A stretch of DNA of 64,000 bases from Mucilaginibacter ginsenosidivorax (GCF_007971525.1 NZ_CP042437.1:248001-312000), one strand, 5' to 3'; counted from the stretch's first letter, positions 1 through 10,644 are shown. Program-made: numbers and translations. Notes: a model not told the origin generated them from the sequence alone.

Positions 1-3000
1 CGCGCTTCAATGAAGCAAGCTCATATTCCTGTTCAAATGGCCGCTGTGTGAGTTCCCGGATTTCCGGAATTTGTTTATTGATACCGGAAAGTTCTTTCTC
101 ATAGCTTTCCGCCATACCAACTACCCTATTGATCGCGTCTAAAAAATACCGGGCCGCAAGTTTGGGATTGTCGATATTCGGAGCCCCTCCATTCTGCATA
201 TATTTAATGCTGGTGGTACGGCTTTCTGCATAAAGGGAGGTAACATGGTCGATCCTGCTGCTAAATTCTGTCTCCACCGTTTGCAACTTCCGCCTGATGT
301 ACAGGTCAAAGCCATATAATTCACCCAAATGCAAATCAGGCTGGTTAAAATCCCCGGGATACCAGTTTTTGTATAGGTCTATCAGTTTCTGACCGATAAT
401 AACTGTATCAGGCTCAAACGTATCATCCAGTCGTAACAGATTAAGCTTGGCTCCATCAGCATCATATTTCAACACTTGTTTGTAAGCGATTTCATCAGTA
501 CGCACCATATCGAGTGTAACCTGGGTATCCCTGCTTTTCTTTTCGAGGTCTTCCAGCAAGTACCTGCTCCGGGCAACTTCTTTGAAGTGAGCAGCTTTAT
601 AGCCCTCGAGTTCAGCTACCTTCTTTTCGATACGGGTCTTTTCCAGTAAAGAGGTGTCTCCTGATAATATGGCGATGTATTCCGAGAAGCTCATGCCGCT
701 TTGCTCATCCATTGCACCTTCGTCCAGGGTACGCACTGCCAGCTCGTTATTCTTCATCTGACTAATGAAGATCTGCTTGTTTTTGAGCAGGTTGAACTTA
801 TAGTTATCCAGTGATTGCTCTACGGCATATATAAAGTTCCGCACTTTATTGCCATAGAACTTTTTGGCGAGCCAGTTACCTTGTCTGGCTCCACGGCCAT
901 CACGTTGCTCCAGTTCCGAGGGTTTCCACGGTATATCCAGGTGGTGCATGGCAACGATCCGTTCCTGAACATTTAAACCGGTGCCCGCTTTCTCGGTACT
1001 GCCGATCAGGATCCGGATCTCCCCGGCATTCATTTTTTTAAACAGCTCTTTACGCTGTTTATCTGTTGCCCAGTTATGAATATAGGTGATCTGGTTTGCC
1101 GGAATGTTGAAATCAGTCACCAGCTTATCCCGTAAGGCATCATACACATTGAATTCACTGGTTTTAGGCGTACCAATGTCGCTGAAAATGATCTGCGTGC
1201 CCTTATGCGGGGTACTTTCGTGGTAGATCTCCGCTACTGTCCGGGCACAGACATTGACCTTATTACCAGGATGGTCGCCATATTTTTCGGGATTGACCAG
1301 CCGCATATCTACCGCCATTTTCTTGGCGTAGTTAGTAGCGATCAGCATCCGACCTTTATCCTCATCTTTGGTCAGCGGTCGCCTGCCGATCAGGGTGGCA
1401 TCCCCTGTTTTGGCGAATTGCATGAGCCGTTTGATAAAATCCTGCTGATCCGGTGTCGGTTTAATATTGACCAGGACTTCATCGATTTCCGGCTTATCGA
1501 GATTGATATGTTTGGCCGTTTTGTAATCGGTGATCTGGTTATAAAAAAGCGCCAGTTCCGGTACTTTGATAAAATGACGGAATCGTTCTTTTGCCCGAAT
1601 CTCATTGGTGACCGTAAATTCGAAATCAACCGTTTTTCGTGCATACACCGCCGCCCAGGCATCAAAGTTGGAGATACGTTGTCTTTCCAGTTCCCGTGGC
1701 CGGAGGTATTTAAAAATCAGGTACATTTCCGTCAGGCTATTGGAAATCGGTGTTCCTGAAAGAAATGTGGCACAAAGGTCTGAGTCATTCTTCTCCTGCA
1801 GGGTGCGAATCGCGAAGAGCATATTGAGCGCTTTCTGACTGCCGGCCATGTTTCCCAGACCTGCAACTTTGGTATGCCTGGTGGTGAACGTCAGGTTCTT
1901 GAACTTATGGGATTCATCAATGAACAAATGATCTACATTCAGCTCACTGAAATTAATGCCTTTGTCCTTTCTCTGTTCAATAGCATCCATGATACCTTTT
2001 AGCTTAGCTTCGAGATTTTCCTTACGGATCTCCAGCCCTTTCAGCATCTCGCGGGTGATCTCCTCACCTGCATCCCGGAAGCTCAATAAATCCTGTTCTG
2101 TGTTATCCAGTTCAATTTCAAGGATCTGCCGTTGAATTTCCGGTGACTGCGGAATTTTACCGAACTGGTCATGTGTCAGGATAATGCAGTCCCAGTTGTT
2201 GTTTTTGATCTCGTGAAAAATTCTTTTCCGTTTGGCCGGTTCAAAATCATTTTCGCCGGGTGCCAGAATTTTTGCTTTGGGATAGGCCAGCCGGAAGGTA
2301 TCAGTGATCTGCTGAACATTAGCCTTTAAAGCCAAAATCATTGGCTTATGAACAATACCCAGCCGCTTCATTTCCATAGCAGCCAGGATCATGGTCAGAG
2401 ATTTGCCTAAACCAACCTCATGGTCAATTAATCCGCCATTATTTTGGATGATCCGCCAGGCCGCGTTGCTTTGAGAGGAATAGGTACCCGGAATGCCCAG
2501 CGCTTTCAGATCAAGGCCTGGAAAAGTCAGGTGGCTGCCGTCAAATTCCCGCAGGGCATAACAATTGTAGGTGTCGTTATACAGCTTTTCCAAATGCTGT
2601 TTATCCTCATTCGGCAGCTCCAGCAGCCAAAGCAGGTATCGTGACCGGATATTATCGATTTTCCGGTGTGCATTCTGGATGGCTTCGGTATCAGGTACCC
2701 GGACGACTTTGTCATTATGCTCTACCGGGTAAGTAAAATACGGGTTGGTATTCAGCAGCGCATATTCCAGTAAAGTGCGGCCGGTGATCTTATTACTTTC
2801 CTTTGGTGTTACCGAAAACTCTTCATCGGTAATGGTATTGCCTTTTTTAGCATAGCTTACCTTATAGGTATCTATGGAGTTATAAAAGTCAACCCTGGTA
2901 TCCAGCTTAAACAGGTCTGTGGCAAAACGCTGGTAATATTCAACCGGCACCCACCGTTCCCCAAGGTTAAAGTCCAGCAGTTCAAAGGGGATCTTTTCTG

Positions 3001-3594
3001 GCTGCACCCGCCGGATAGCGGCAAGGCTTCGTACAAATTGCAGGTTTTCGGGTTCAGTTTCCGCGAGTTTCTCGGCGGTCTTTAACTTTTCCACCACATT
3101 ACCTGACAAATAGTTGTCGGTTGTTTCCCATTTAAGTGTTTGCGGGTTTAAGATGATTTGCTTATCCAGCTGAAGGATCACTTCCCCGTCGGTTAAGCCG
3201 GTAATCTGCGAAATAAACGATAGGTCAACCCGCCCGGTATCATTCAGGCACCGTGCCAGCGCTTCGGCAGGGTCATCCGTTTTTAGCAGCTCTTTTTGCT
3301 GAAAAAGCGGCCCGTAAAATATATCTGAACGGACAAATTTATCCTGGTCTTTAATTTCAAGGGAGGATATGATCTTAAAGCCTAAAGCAACATCGTTAAA
3401 AATGCGGTTACGGTTGACATTTTTATTGAGTTCCCCATATTTGCCTACAAAAGCCTCGTAATAAAAATTCAGGGATTTGCGCAGTTCAGGGAACTGGATG
3501 CTGTGCTCATTCTCAAGCCCGGAAAGCTCCAGGTAAATATCCCGCAGCACGAGGTAGTCCTCGTAAAATGCCAGCTCCGGTTGCGGATCAGGGG
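1..3594 (-). pseudogene. Helicase part of large DNA methylase-helicase, 5' cut off by frameshift, 3' beyond window
   Basis: On the minus strand one reading frame stays open from about 3594 to base 1 and leaves the window, giving roughly 1190 residues. It carries an SNF2/superfamily 2 helicase core: a Walker A-like segment [10 protein letters not shown] near 2425, a DEAH-like box [11 protein letters not shown] near 1918, SGTPISNS near 1750 and the helicase C-terminal block [11 protein letters not shown] near 890. A charged coiled-coil-rich tail follows. In Bacteroidetes conjugative elements this is normally the C-terminal two thirds of one very large protein that begins with an N6-adenine methylase domain. 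Here it is separated from the upstream part by a one-base loss in a CCCC run near 3594, so it has no own start codon. Its role in the element is unknown; DNA protection or anti-restriction is only a guess. Confidence 0.75.
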
Positions 3595-4182
3595 CTCAAA
3601 TTTCGCCTCAAAATTGCGGGGCTCTCCGATCAGGCCAAGCTTGCCGTTAAAAATGACCAGCGTATCCTTGGTATAAAATGGCTTCAGATCGGTAAAAGCC
3701 TTGGGCTTATCTGGTAATAATTTAAAAGCGGGCTCTAATGAAGTGTCACCTTCATACCGGTAATCATAACCGTAATGTTTCAGTTTCGCTGAAAGCGCAT
3801 CCAGTTCATGCCCGAGGTTTACACCGGAAAGCCACTTCCCGGGAAAGGAGATTTCCGAAAGGTTACTGTATAGTTTATAGTTATAGCGGTTATTGGTTTT
3901 GGCACGGGCAGTAAGTAATACGATGCTGTCATGCAATGGCTTTGCTGTTGTACGGACGGTACTGATCAGCCGCGCTGTGCCCGCGTCAATAAATTGCCGG
4001 TCAAGGTCGTCCAGATATGCCGGCGCTTTATTGTCACCATCAACTTTTGCAGGCGCGTCGAACAATCCTAACTGGCCGAAACTCAATTTGGGCTTATCTT
4101 CGTTTTTTCCCTGCTCGGGAACCGGCAAAAAAGTGAACTGGCTAAGCTGGCCCTGCTTTTTGTCAAAAGAGATCATTCCCAT
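3469..4182 (-). CDS. Middle segment of the large methylase-helicase, frameshifted at both ends
   Basis: This is a 237-residue open frame. Its first 195 or so residues read as the linker between the methylase and helicase parts, including a [10 protein letters not shown] segment typical of such linkers. It starts with an ATG that overlaps the stop of the upstream methylase frame by ten bases. After about 3594 the frame leaves the true coding frame: the sequence there continues sensibly ([12 protein letters not shown]) only in the -1 frame. So the last 40 or so residues are probably not real protein. The upstream overlap could permit translational coupling, but the downstream break looks like a true disruption or a sequencing indel. 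Confidence 0.6.
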   Translation of the reverse strand: MGMISFDKKQGQLSQFTFLPVPEQGKNEDKPKLSFGQLGLFDAPAKVDGDNKAPAYLDDLDRQFIDAGTARLISTVRTTAKPLHDSIVLLTARAKTNNRYNYKLYSNLSEISFPGKWLSGVNLGHELDALSAKLKHYGYDYRYEGDTSLEPAFKLLPDKPKAFTDLKPFYTKDTLVIFNGKLGLIGEPRNFEAKFEPLIRNRSWHFTRTTSCCGIFTWSFPGLRMSTASSSLNCANP

Positions 4183-5327
4183 TTGGCCCGGTCAAAATGA
4201 TTAAAGCCGGCGATCAGCTGTTTTTTGAGTAAGGGCAGAATATCCTGCATCTTCCCGTTCTGCCAGGCCAGCCGTGAGGCTTTGCCCCTTGCATTGGTGC
4301 CCTCAATGATCTCATCGGCATATACCAGTTCATTTTTATCGGCTAACCAGGCATTCAGGTAGTATTTACCAAAGGTATTTTCACGCTCCACGGTATCGAT
4401 CAGCTGGCTTTCCGCTTTTGTAAGCGTTTCTTTGGTATCATTCTTTTGCACCAGGATCAGGTGCATGCCTACTTCCACATTGGCATTTTCCTTCATTAAA
4501 TTGGCTGGTAGTACGGCAACGGTTAACAGGTCGGCAGATGTAAACAGGTATTTCCTCGCGGCGGCATTGGAAGGATTATTCAGGAAAGCATCGGTAACGA
4601 TATAAGCTAGAATACCGCCGTCTTTGATCTTATCCAGCCCCTTGGCAAAGAAATAGGTATGTATTTTAGCAGAGATACCGCTTTTATTATAGGCGGGGTC
4701 GTGTACCGCGATCTTGCCAAACGGGATATTGCTGATGACGATATCTGACTGCGCCTTTTCAGCTGCTGTAGTTTCTTCCAGCTTTTTGATCTGTACATCT
4801 ACCGGAACACCATAGGTAGAACAAATCGCCTTCAGCACCTTACCTGTCAGGATATCTTTCTCAACGGCTGTTATTCGCTCCATATCGTCGAAAGCTTTTA
4901 TCGCTTCTCCGATAAAAACCCCGGCCCCGGCGCTCGGCTCATAGATACGTTTCGGTAAAATATTACATTCCGCCATCGCGGCATAAATGACCTCCGGGAT
5001 ATAATCCGGCGTATAATAGGCCGTTGAGGAACTGCTTTTTAAGGCATCAATGGCAGCCTTATATTCCTTGTCTGTTAATTTTTCCTGGAGCAGGTCATAC
5101 AATTCCATGACCTCGGGATAAAGTTTCAGATCGTTTTTTGAGGCACCTAACCTGGCCCATTCGGACAATTCGCCGGGCGGAAATAATACAGCTTTGAGGC
5201 CTCCGAACCCTGCGTAACTTCTTAAAGTTTCCAGTTCTGTTTCAGAAAGCTGCTGGCCAGTGAAGTCCAGCGCGATCCGGATGGCCGCGATGTTATCTAC
5301 CATCTTCCTGACCGGATTAAATGCCAT
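4173..5327 (-). CDS. N6-adenine DNA methylase domain protein (N-terminal part of methylase-helicase)
   Basis: The 384-residue protein holds a class I SAM-dependent methyltransferase fold. The SAM-binding motif is YEPSAGAGVFIGEA (about residues 135-148), and the catalytic NPPY-like motif is SNIPFG (about 197-202), a variant usual in this element-borne family. N-terminal residues resemble the helical region of N-6 DNA methylases. It probably methylates adenine in element or host DNA, but this is inferred from the family. Homologues usually continue into the helicase without a break, so the stop at 4173, overlapping the next ATG at 4182, marks either a split gene or a frameshift. It lies one base after the small gene at 5329-5544, so the two are co-transcribed. 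Confidence 0.8.
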   Translation of the reverse strand: MAFNPVRKMVDNIAAIRIALDFTGQQLSETELETLRSYAGFGGLKAVLFPPGELSEWARLGASKNDLKLYPEVMELYDLLQEKLTDKEYKAAIDALKSSSSTAYYTPDYIPEVIYAAMAECNILPKRIYEPSAGAGVFIGEAIKAFDDMERITAVEKDILTGKVLKAICSTYGVPVDVQIKKLEETTAAEKAQSDIVISNIPFGKIAVHDPAYNKSGISAKIHTYFFAKGLDKIKDGGILAYIVTDAFLNNPSNAAARKYLFTSADLLTVAVLPANLMKENANVEVGMHLILVQKNDTKETLTKAESQLIDTVERENTFGKYYLNAWLADKNELVYADEIIEGTNARGKASRLAWQNGKMQDILPLLKKQLIAGFNHFDRAKWE

Positions 5328-5328
5328 A

Positions 5329-5544
5329 CTAAACCTCCTGTAAATAATCTGCTATTGTTCCGATCACTTCATATTTCAAAAAGCGGTCGTCCTCGTCCAG
5401 CCCCCTGATCAGAGGCGCACATACTTCGAGGATATTGGTCAGTTCGTAATGGAGTATCCCCTGGTTGGAGAAGCGCAGATAGGTCGCCAGAAATTCTTCT
5501 TCCAATACAAGCTTTACATAATCGTAGGCTACAGAATCAGTCAT
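5329..5544 (-). CDS. Small acidic hypothetical protein of the conjugative element
   Basis: A 71-residue, acidic, mostly helical protein without signal peptide or membrane segment. It sits between traN and the methylase gene, 15 bases after traN and one base before the next start, so it belongs to the same transcript. I do not recognise a family. Position suggests an accessory of the methylase-helicase, but nothing in the sequence shows this. Confidence 0.7.
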   Translation of the reverse strand: MTDSVAYDYVKLVLEEEFLATYLRFSNQGILHYELTNILEVCAPLIRGLDEDDRFLKYEVIGTIADYLQEV

Positions 5545-5559
5545 AAGAAAGTAATAGGG

Positions 5560-6357
5560 TTAGTTGGGGAGCATGTCCGCATCAAGAATATCCTGGTAGG
5601 ATATGCTCAGCGTCACGATACGGCCGGAAAGTTGCTTTTCGCTGAGTTCTGCACGGAGCACTTTATTTCCGGGGAAGGACATTTTCTTAAAGACGAATAC
5701 ATTCCGGTAGTTTTTGGAAAAGGCCGGCTGATTGAACAGCACAAACTCCGGCTTGATCTCCACGGATTGGTTATTGGCTGCCTTGGTTACCTTTTTGTCA
5801 TCTACCTTAAACCGGAAATCAGCGATATCATATTTTAAATTGGTTTTATTATGATATGAAATATCCAGGAAAATATAATCGCCTACGGTGTAGACATGGT
5901 TCAATTGTCCCTTAATACCGAAGGCTTTTACCCTGTCCACGCGTTTGTCCGGGCTTTGGGCAACCAGGCTGAGCGCCAAGCTCCTTAACTGATTTTGTGA
6001 AAGCCCGATACCGGAAATATCCAGGGGCCGCATAGCTGCCGGTGTTATTTCTATTTCGGTCGGGACACCGGGATAACCGGGCAGTAAGTGGTACTGTGCA
6101 ATGAATTTTTCACCGGCTATAGTGATGACCGAACCGGCAAAAGATTTAAGTGTATCCCGCAGCTTTAAACGCAACACGTTTTTGAGCGGCAGATCGCCTG
6201 TCAGGTCTTTGGTGGAAATATCCACGTATTGGATCGGTTCCGGCGAAATAAAATGAATGGTCAGGTTTTCGGGCAGGTAAATTACCGGCAGTTGATCCTG
6301 CGCATAAAGGATTGGGGCAAAAAGCAGCCATGCGATGAATAATAATAGCTTTTTCAT
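5560..6357 (-). CDS. traN: Conjugative transposon protein TraN (DUF4138)
   Basis: 265 residues with a signal peptide at residues 1-19 ending in LYA before Gln. The rest is a beta-rich exported domain typical of TraN of CTnDOT-like elements, which is part of the mating apparatus in the periplasm or outer membrane. Family assignment rests on length, the N-terminal segment leading to IYLPENLTIHF, and its place directly after traM. The gap to traM is 47 bases. Confidence 0.85.
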   Translation of the reverse strand: MKKLLLFIAWLLFAPILYAQDQLPVIYLPENLTIHFISPEPIQYVDISTKDLTGDLPLKNVLRLKLRDTLKSFAGSVITIAGEKFIAQYHLLPGYPGVPTEIEITPAAMRPLDISGIGLSQNQLRSLALSLVAQSPDKRVDRVKAFGIKGQLNHVYTVGDYIFLDISYHNKTNLKYDIADFRFKVDDKKVTKAANNQSVEIKPEFVLFNQPAFSKNYRNVFVFKKMSFPGNKVLRAELSEKQLSGRIVTLSISYQDILDADMLPN

Positions 6358-6404
6358 ATTGTTTTTCGTGAGGGTTATTACTTGTCACCCGTATTCAGGA
6401 GGCT

Positions 6405-7583
6405 TTAGCTTTTCTGCGCGTTTTGCAAGGCGTCCGGGTCGATGATATAGAGGTAAGAGTTGTATTTAAGCTTTGCTTTGTTCTTGCGGATCAGGTCGGC
6501 AATAGCCGACGACGTGGACTGGAACATTTTACTGAGCGAACTCATGACAAACTGGGTGTTTCCCGAGCCTCCATCTACCGTGACACCCTGCACCGAGTTA
6601 CTACCCAGGTCTTTGGTAAAGTCACGGAATGCGGATGAGGGCACATAAAGGCCGGGTAACCCATCCATATCGTAAACGTCCAGTTTAACCGGGAGTATCT
6701 TACCATCATATAGAATTGATGTAATAGAAAGCGTAACCCGCTGCTCTGAAAATCCATTGATCAGGGCATATAGGAATGTACCTTTTTTGATCAGGTTGTT
6801 GCCCGCTTTGATATCTTCCAGTAGTTTGATCCGCAAACGTGAACCTGCATACCCAGTTATATTTTCATCAATTACGGCACTGATAAACGCAGGTTGTTTT
6901 TCCGGCATAACCGTATTAAAGTCACCGGACACCGCGTCAGCCTTTTCAACGGTCAGCTTGAGTTGGTTTTCCTTAAGCTTTGCAGCTTTATCGGCAGCCT
7001 CTTTCTTTTTCAACTCGTCTTTGTAGGCTGGGTCATTCTGCTTGTTTATACTGTCCATGATGGCCATTTGCTGCCTGAAAACATCCATGGGATCTTTTTC
7101 CTTTGGGGTGCTTTCCCTTTCATGAGCCTGGTTTGCCTGGTGGCGGCTTATTTCTTCTACGGCTTTGGCAACTTTCCGGTCGTGAGCCATATCTGTTTCA
7201 GTTGGCTGGCCGGAATTGGAATTATTAGCCGAACCGAACCTTAGCTTCATGGCTTGCTGAATGGAATCCAGTTTTTTTCTCTGACTGTCTGAATAGTCAT
7301 TATTATAGGTTGGGTTACTGGAATTTTCTTTGGGGATCACGTTTACGGCGGTCAAACCATCAGCTTCCTTGTAGGTGTTCCTGTAGGCATCAAGCTTATC
7401 CGCCAGTTGTTTCTTACGCACATCAGCTGATACCGCGCCGACTGCTCCGTTCAGCCCGACGGTTTCTTTGGCCGCTGCCCTTGGTTTGGAAAAGCCGCTC
7501 TGCCAGGCATAAAAGAACAGGCACAGAAAGGGCAATAAGATGACCGGCAGCACATACTTGGGCTGTTTAAAATCGATTTTCAT
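6405..7583 (-). CDS. traM: Conjugative transposon protein TraM (VirB10-like)
   Basis: 392 residues. A single membrane segment lies at about residues 11-28, followed by a long charged, low-complexity periplasmic linker (about 40-215) and a conserved C-terminal domain (about 220-390) typical of TraM/TrbI-VirB10-type proteins that span the envelope in the mating channel. It is six bases downstream of the TraL-position gene, in the tra operon. The ATG at 7583 is the natural start because it directly precedes the membrane anchor. Confidence 0.87.
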   Translation of the reverse strand: MKIDFKQPKYVLPVILLPFLCLFFYAWQSGFSKPRAAAKETVGLNGAVGAVSADVRKKQLADKLDAYRNTYKEADGLTAVNVIPKENSSNPTYNNDYSDSQRKKLDSIQQAMKLRFGSANNSNSGQPTETDMAHDRKVAKAVEEISRHQANQAHERESTPKEKDPMDVFRQQMAIMDSINKQNDPAYKDELKKKEAADKAAKLKENQLKLTVEKADAVSGDFNTVMPEKQPAFISAVIDENITGYAGSRLRIKLLEDIKAGNNLIKKGTFLYALINGFSEQRVTLSITSILYDGKILPVKLDVYDMDGLPGLYVPSSAFRDFTKDLGSNSVQGVTVDGGSGNTQFVMSSLSKMFQSTSSAIADLIRKNKAKLKYNSYLYIIDPDALQNAQKS

Positions 7584-7589
7584 AACATT

Positions 7590-8003
7590 TTATTGGAGGG
7601 ATTGGTGAATTTTGGATAGGCGGTCAAGGGCGCTGTCCAGTAAGGCGCTGTCGGCACCTGTTAATTGCTTTTTGGCAGAGATACTTTCCACCATTTTTTT
7701 GAGGCGCAGCGTTTCCCGGACATTACCGGTCGCCTGCATGATCTGGTCAAAGCCCTCCTCTACCGGGTTGACTTTTTTGAGGGCATTTATTTTTGCTTTA
7801 TCCGGATGACGAAAAATAGTAAATGAGAGCACGAGCGATAGCGCCATCAGGAAGATCATGGCCCCAAACAGAAACTTTGGATAAGACGCTGCCAGGCGTT
7901 TCCCTACATTGCTAACCATGGTAAAATAAGGGCCAAATTCCTTGCATATTTCGCTGTACAGCGTATCCCTGGGATCCCTGTTAGAATGTATTTTTTTCCA
8001 CAT
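7590..8003 (-). CDS. TraL-position inner-membrane protein
   Basis: I place the start at 8003 (first residues MWKKIHSNRD), giving 137 residues; the longer frame to 8054 would overlap traK by 74 bases. One membrane segment lies at about residues 43-63 (LFGAMIFLMALSLVLSF), with a short cytoplasmic N terminus and a charged C-terminal part. It lies between traK and traM, where CTnDOT-like elements carry traL, and overlaps the traK end by 23 bases. Sequence alone does not prove it is TraL, so I give no symbol. Confidence 0.75.
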   Translation of the reverse strand: MWKKIHSNRDPRDTLYSEICKEFGPYFTMVSNVGKRLAASYPKFLFGAMIFLMALSLVLSFTIFRHPDKAKINALKKVNPVEEGFDQIMQATGNVRETLRLKKMVESISAKKQLTGADSALLDSALDRLSKIHQSLQ

Positions 8004-8595
8004 CTTGAAGGTCTTTATTTTCCAGGGTTTTCCAATTTGTAATGAGCACACCATGGGGATTATTGTCGCTTCGGGGAATATCCTTTAGGTTACCTTCGGT
8101 GATGAGCGAGCGCACAACCGTGGAGCTCCGCCGGTCAATTTTCAGTTTTCCGTAATAGCGAAAATAGCGCCGGGCCATGTCTACAGCAATGGAATCCGTT
8201 TGCAGTGTCAATACTGAACTGGAGGAAAGGATCGAGTTAAAAAAACCGTTCTCCTTCAAATTATTGTATTGCTGCATCCCGGATTCGTCCACGAGGTACA
8301 TGGCTTTCTTCATCTGGTACTCCATGTAGTTATCATCAGGGGTAAGGGAAAAGAAGAGCGAATGAAACAAGTCCACATCGGCCCGGTATTCGGCAGGCCG
8401 GTTCATCTGTACATCCGTCTGCCGCGCCAGTATGGGGATATTGTTATCCAGTATATAAATACTTTTTTTCGCATTAGATACCAGTTTAAAGGCATACAAG
8501 CTATTCATGGCGACAATGATCAGGGAGGTCAGCAGGCTGCCGGCCGCGATGAAAGTCGCCAGCCTTACCTTGGCTTCGATATTTTTTATGATCAT
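7981..8595 (-). CDS. traK: Conjugative transposon protein TraK (VirB8-like)
   Basis: 204 residues with a short cytoplasmic N terminus, a membrane segment at about 14-36, and a soluble C-terminal domain. This is the layout of TraK of Bacteroidetes conjugative transposons, an inner-membrane assembly factor comparable to VirB8. The start MIIKNIEAKVRLAT is typical. Order traJ-traK-traL-traM supports the call. Confidence 0.88.
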   Translation of the reverse strand: MIIKNIEAKVRLATFIAAGSLLTSLIIVAMNSLYAFKLVSNAKKSIYILDNNIPILARQTDVQMNRPAEYRADVDLFHSLFFSLTPDDNYMEYQMKKAMYLVDESGMQQYNNLKENGFFNSILSSSSVLTLQTDSIAVDMARRYFRYYGKLKIDRRSSTVVRSLITEGNLKDIPRSDNNPHGVLITNWKTLENKDLQDVEKNTF

Positions 8596-8621
8596 AAAAA
8601 TGGTGTTAAATAAAAAAGGCC

Positions 8622-8640
8622 GGCCCGCATTAGCGGGTCA
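8622..8640 (-). terminator. Hairpin in the traJ-traK gap
   Basis: A GC-rich stem CCCGC / GCGGG with loop ATTA (8624-8637) lies in the 78-base gap between traJ and traK, and a T-rich run follows on the minus strand (AAAAAA at 8612-8617 on the plus strand). It could attenuate transcription between traJ and traK. No function is proven. Confidence 0.35.
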
Positions 8641-8673
8641 GCCCTGACATCAAAGGAGAACGAAAAGAAGGCA

Positions 8674-9831
8674 TTAAAAGAAGCTGCCGGCAGCTTTCCT
8701 CGCCATGCTGGTTACTGTACCCGCACTGCGGGCAAAGGTAGAAGTGGCCGAGCTGATGCCGGAAGTAGAGATGATCCAGGTGGAGATGCTGGGCACGGTG
8801 AACATACAGATCGCGCCGATCAGGAATACGATAATTACGGTACCAAATGAAAGAATCCCGTTGCCGGCAAACCAGGCCATTTTTTGAAGGTTGGTGTTCG
8901 TTCCATCTGCGCCCACCAGTTCCGTGTATTTGCTGATCTCCGATTTCAGCGCATATTCCTGCATCAGCCCGCAGATGTACATGATCAGGTAAGCAATACC
9001 GCTATACAGGTTCACCGAAATAAAGCGGGCGATCCAGGTGCTGAAACTATCGCGAAAAGCCGGCAGGATACTGGCAGCTACAGCAAATGGGCCGAGCATG
9101 ATCAGAATGGAGGAGTAAATGATCTGGATCATAAAGATGATGTACACCGCTAAACGCAAGATCCATATCCCTAATAGTTCCAATAACTGTGTAAATAAGA
9201 GCTGCATCCCCACAGTGAGCCTATTTTTTAATTCCAGTAATGGCGAAACTACACTGCTTATTCCCTCTTTAACGGTACTCGTCACGGAATCCCAGGCCTG
9301 TCCATACCACGTGTCGCTTTCCTTCTCCGCAACTTCCGTTTGTGCCTGGTAGGTATACAGGGAATTAGCTACCGCCAACATCAGGCTTGAGCGGCTAAGC
9401 CGCAGATTGTTGACAATGGTTTGCTCGCTGCTAAACATTTGTTCTGTCTGACCGGCAACAATATCTGTCGGAAAAGCGATGATCCTGGTGAACGGCCCCC
9501 ACCATAAGATGACCATGGCTAAACCAAAAGGTCTTAATAAGGGCATGATCTCTAACTGCTTATCCCCTGCCATCATTTCATAGGATTTAATTGCGAAAAA
9601 GATGATCATAAAAATAGCAGAAAGCGCTTTCGCATCAGCGATGAATATGGCAAAATGAGCCCATACAGACTCTTTGAGCCCTTTTAAGAACACCATGACA
9701 CCTTCCTCATAAACACCGTCACCCTGTAAAAACTGTAAAGTCTTGCCATTATCAGGCGTGCTTGCCGTTTGAGCGAATACCGCCGTCATGCAAAAGCACA
9801 GGAATAGTATTAAAATTATTTTCTTCTTCAT
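8674..9831 (-). CDS. traJ: Conjugative transposon protein TraJ (VirB6-like)
   Basis: The start at 9831 gives 385 residues; the longer frame to 9975 lies inside the upstream gene. The ATG overlaps the upstream stop as ATGA (9828-9831), a sign of translational coupling. An N-terminal signal or first membrane segment (KKKIILILFLCF) is followed by several hydrophobic segments at about residues 60-75, 90-115, 225-275, 290-320 and 335-360. This multi-spanning layout matches TraJ, an inner-membrane channel component comparable to VirB6/TrbL. Confidence 0.87.
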   Translation of the reverse strand: MKKKIILILFLCFCMTAVFAQTASTPDNGKTLQFLQGDGVYEEGVMVFLKGLKESVWAHFAIFIADAKALSAIFMIIFFAIKSYEMMAGDKQLEIMPLLRPFGLAMVILWWGPFTRIIAFPTDIVAGQTEQMFSSEQTIVNNLRLSRSSLMLAVANSLYTYQAQTEVAEKESDTWYGQAWDSVTSTVKEGISSVVSPLLELKNRLTVGMQLLFTQLLELLGIWILRLAVYIIFMIQIIYSSILIMLGPFAVAASILPAFRDSFSTWIARFISVNLYSGIAYLIMYICGLMQEYALKSEISKYTELVGADGTNTNLQKMAWFAGNGILSFGTVIIVFLIGAICMFTVPSISTWIISTSGISSATSTFARSAGTVTSMARKAAGSFF

Positions 9832-10610
9832 TGCATATGTTGTAAAACCTGTTTGGCGATCTGGATATCTGTCTGTGGTGTCCATTCGCTGACCGTCACC
9901 TGGTTGGTTTTCAGCTTCTGCTGTTGTGCAGTCATATTTAAAGTGGCTTGGGCCGATGAGGTCCGGATGGCCCATACGCCTGCAAGCCTGCGGTATTCCA
10001 TCAGGTAACGGTGATAGGCCAAGATGCGTGCACCTCTATCCATTGTGGTGGAATGTGCTGCCTGAATTCTTTCTTTGAGCATATCCAGCTCATTTTTATA
10101 CCAGTCATATAAACCTTCGGAAACCAATTTAGCAGTTACCTGCGGCGAGAGCCCGGCTAATATGGATGCCATTGAATTATTCAGCACGGGTTTGAGCTCA
10201 TTGCTATAGTACAATTGCCACAAAGGATCAGCATCTGAAATTAAACCGGACTGATTTGCTATTTCAGAAAGCGCCGTGTTACGCACGGTATCCGACTGCA
10301 ATTTGTATTTGTTATCAGTACTATTCAGCGCACCAACGAGTGCAAGCCGCAGAGTTTGCGGACCGGTGGCACTCAATGGCCGGAGATCTTTTTTATGATA
10401 GTTGGGATGAAATAAGCCCCAGGTCATCCAGTAATAAGGGTTCAGGCTGAGAAAACCTGCTTTCGGCGTAAACTTGTTCTGGTCCCATTGCAGGTAAACC
10501 ATCCGTTGTTCCTGGTAGCGAACGCTTTGGTCATTCACCTCCGACTGGCCGAAACAGCTGCTAATGAATGCGAGCAGCATAAATGTTATAGGAATTAAAA
10601 TTTTTTTCAT
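9828..10610 (-). CDS. Exported protein of the tra operon, possible lipoprotein
   Basis: 260 residues with an N-terminal export signal ending in FISSC at Cys19, which could be a lipobox. The mature part is helical and Gln/Leu-rich, with WMTWGLFHPNYHKKDLRPL near residues 62-80. It lies just upstream of traJ, overlapping it by four bases. Similar proteins sit at this place in Sphingobacteria-type elements, but I cannot name the family with certainty. It is probably a periplasmic or outer-membrane part of the mating apparatus. Confidence 0.7.
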   Translation of the reverse strand: MKKILIPITFMLLAFISSCFGQSEVNDQSVRYQEQRMVYLQWDQNKFTPKAGFLSLNPYYWMTWGLFHPNYHKKDLRPLSATGPQTLRLALVGALNSTDNKYKLQSDTVRNTALSEIANQSGLISDADPLWQLYYSNELKPVLNNSMASILAGLSPQVTAKLVSEGLYDWYKNELDMLKERIQAAHSTTMDRGARILAYHRYLMEYRRLAGVWAIRTSSAQATLNMTAQQQKLKTNQVTVSEWTPQTDIQIAKQVLQHMQ

Positions 10611-10644
10611 GATTTAAATTGTTTTTAAACGGCATTCAAGCGAT

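Noticed and set aside
1205..1759. A 184-codon plus-strand frame over the helicase
   Set aside because: It is the complement of a clear helicase coding frame with conserved motifs.
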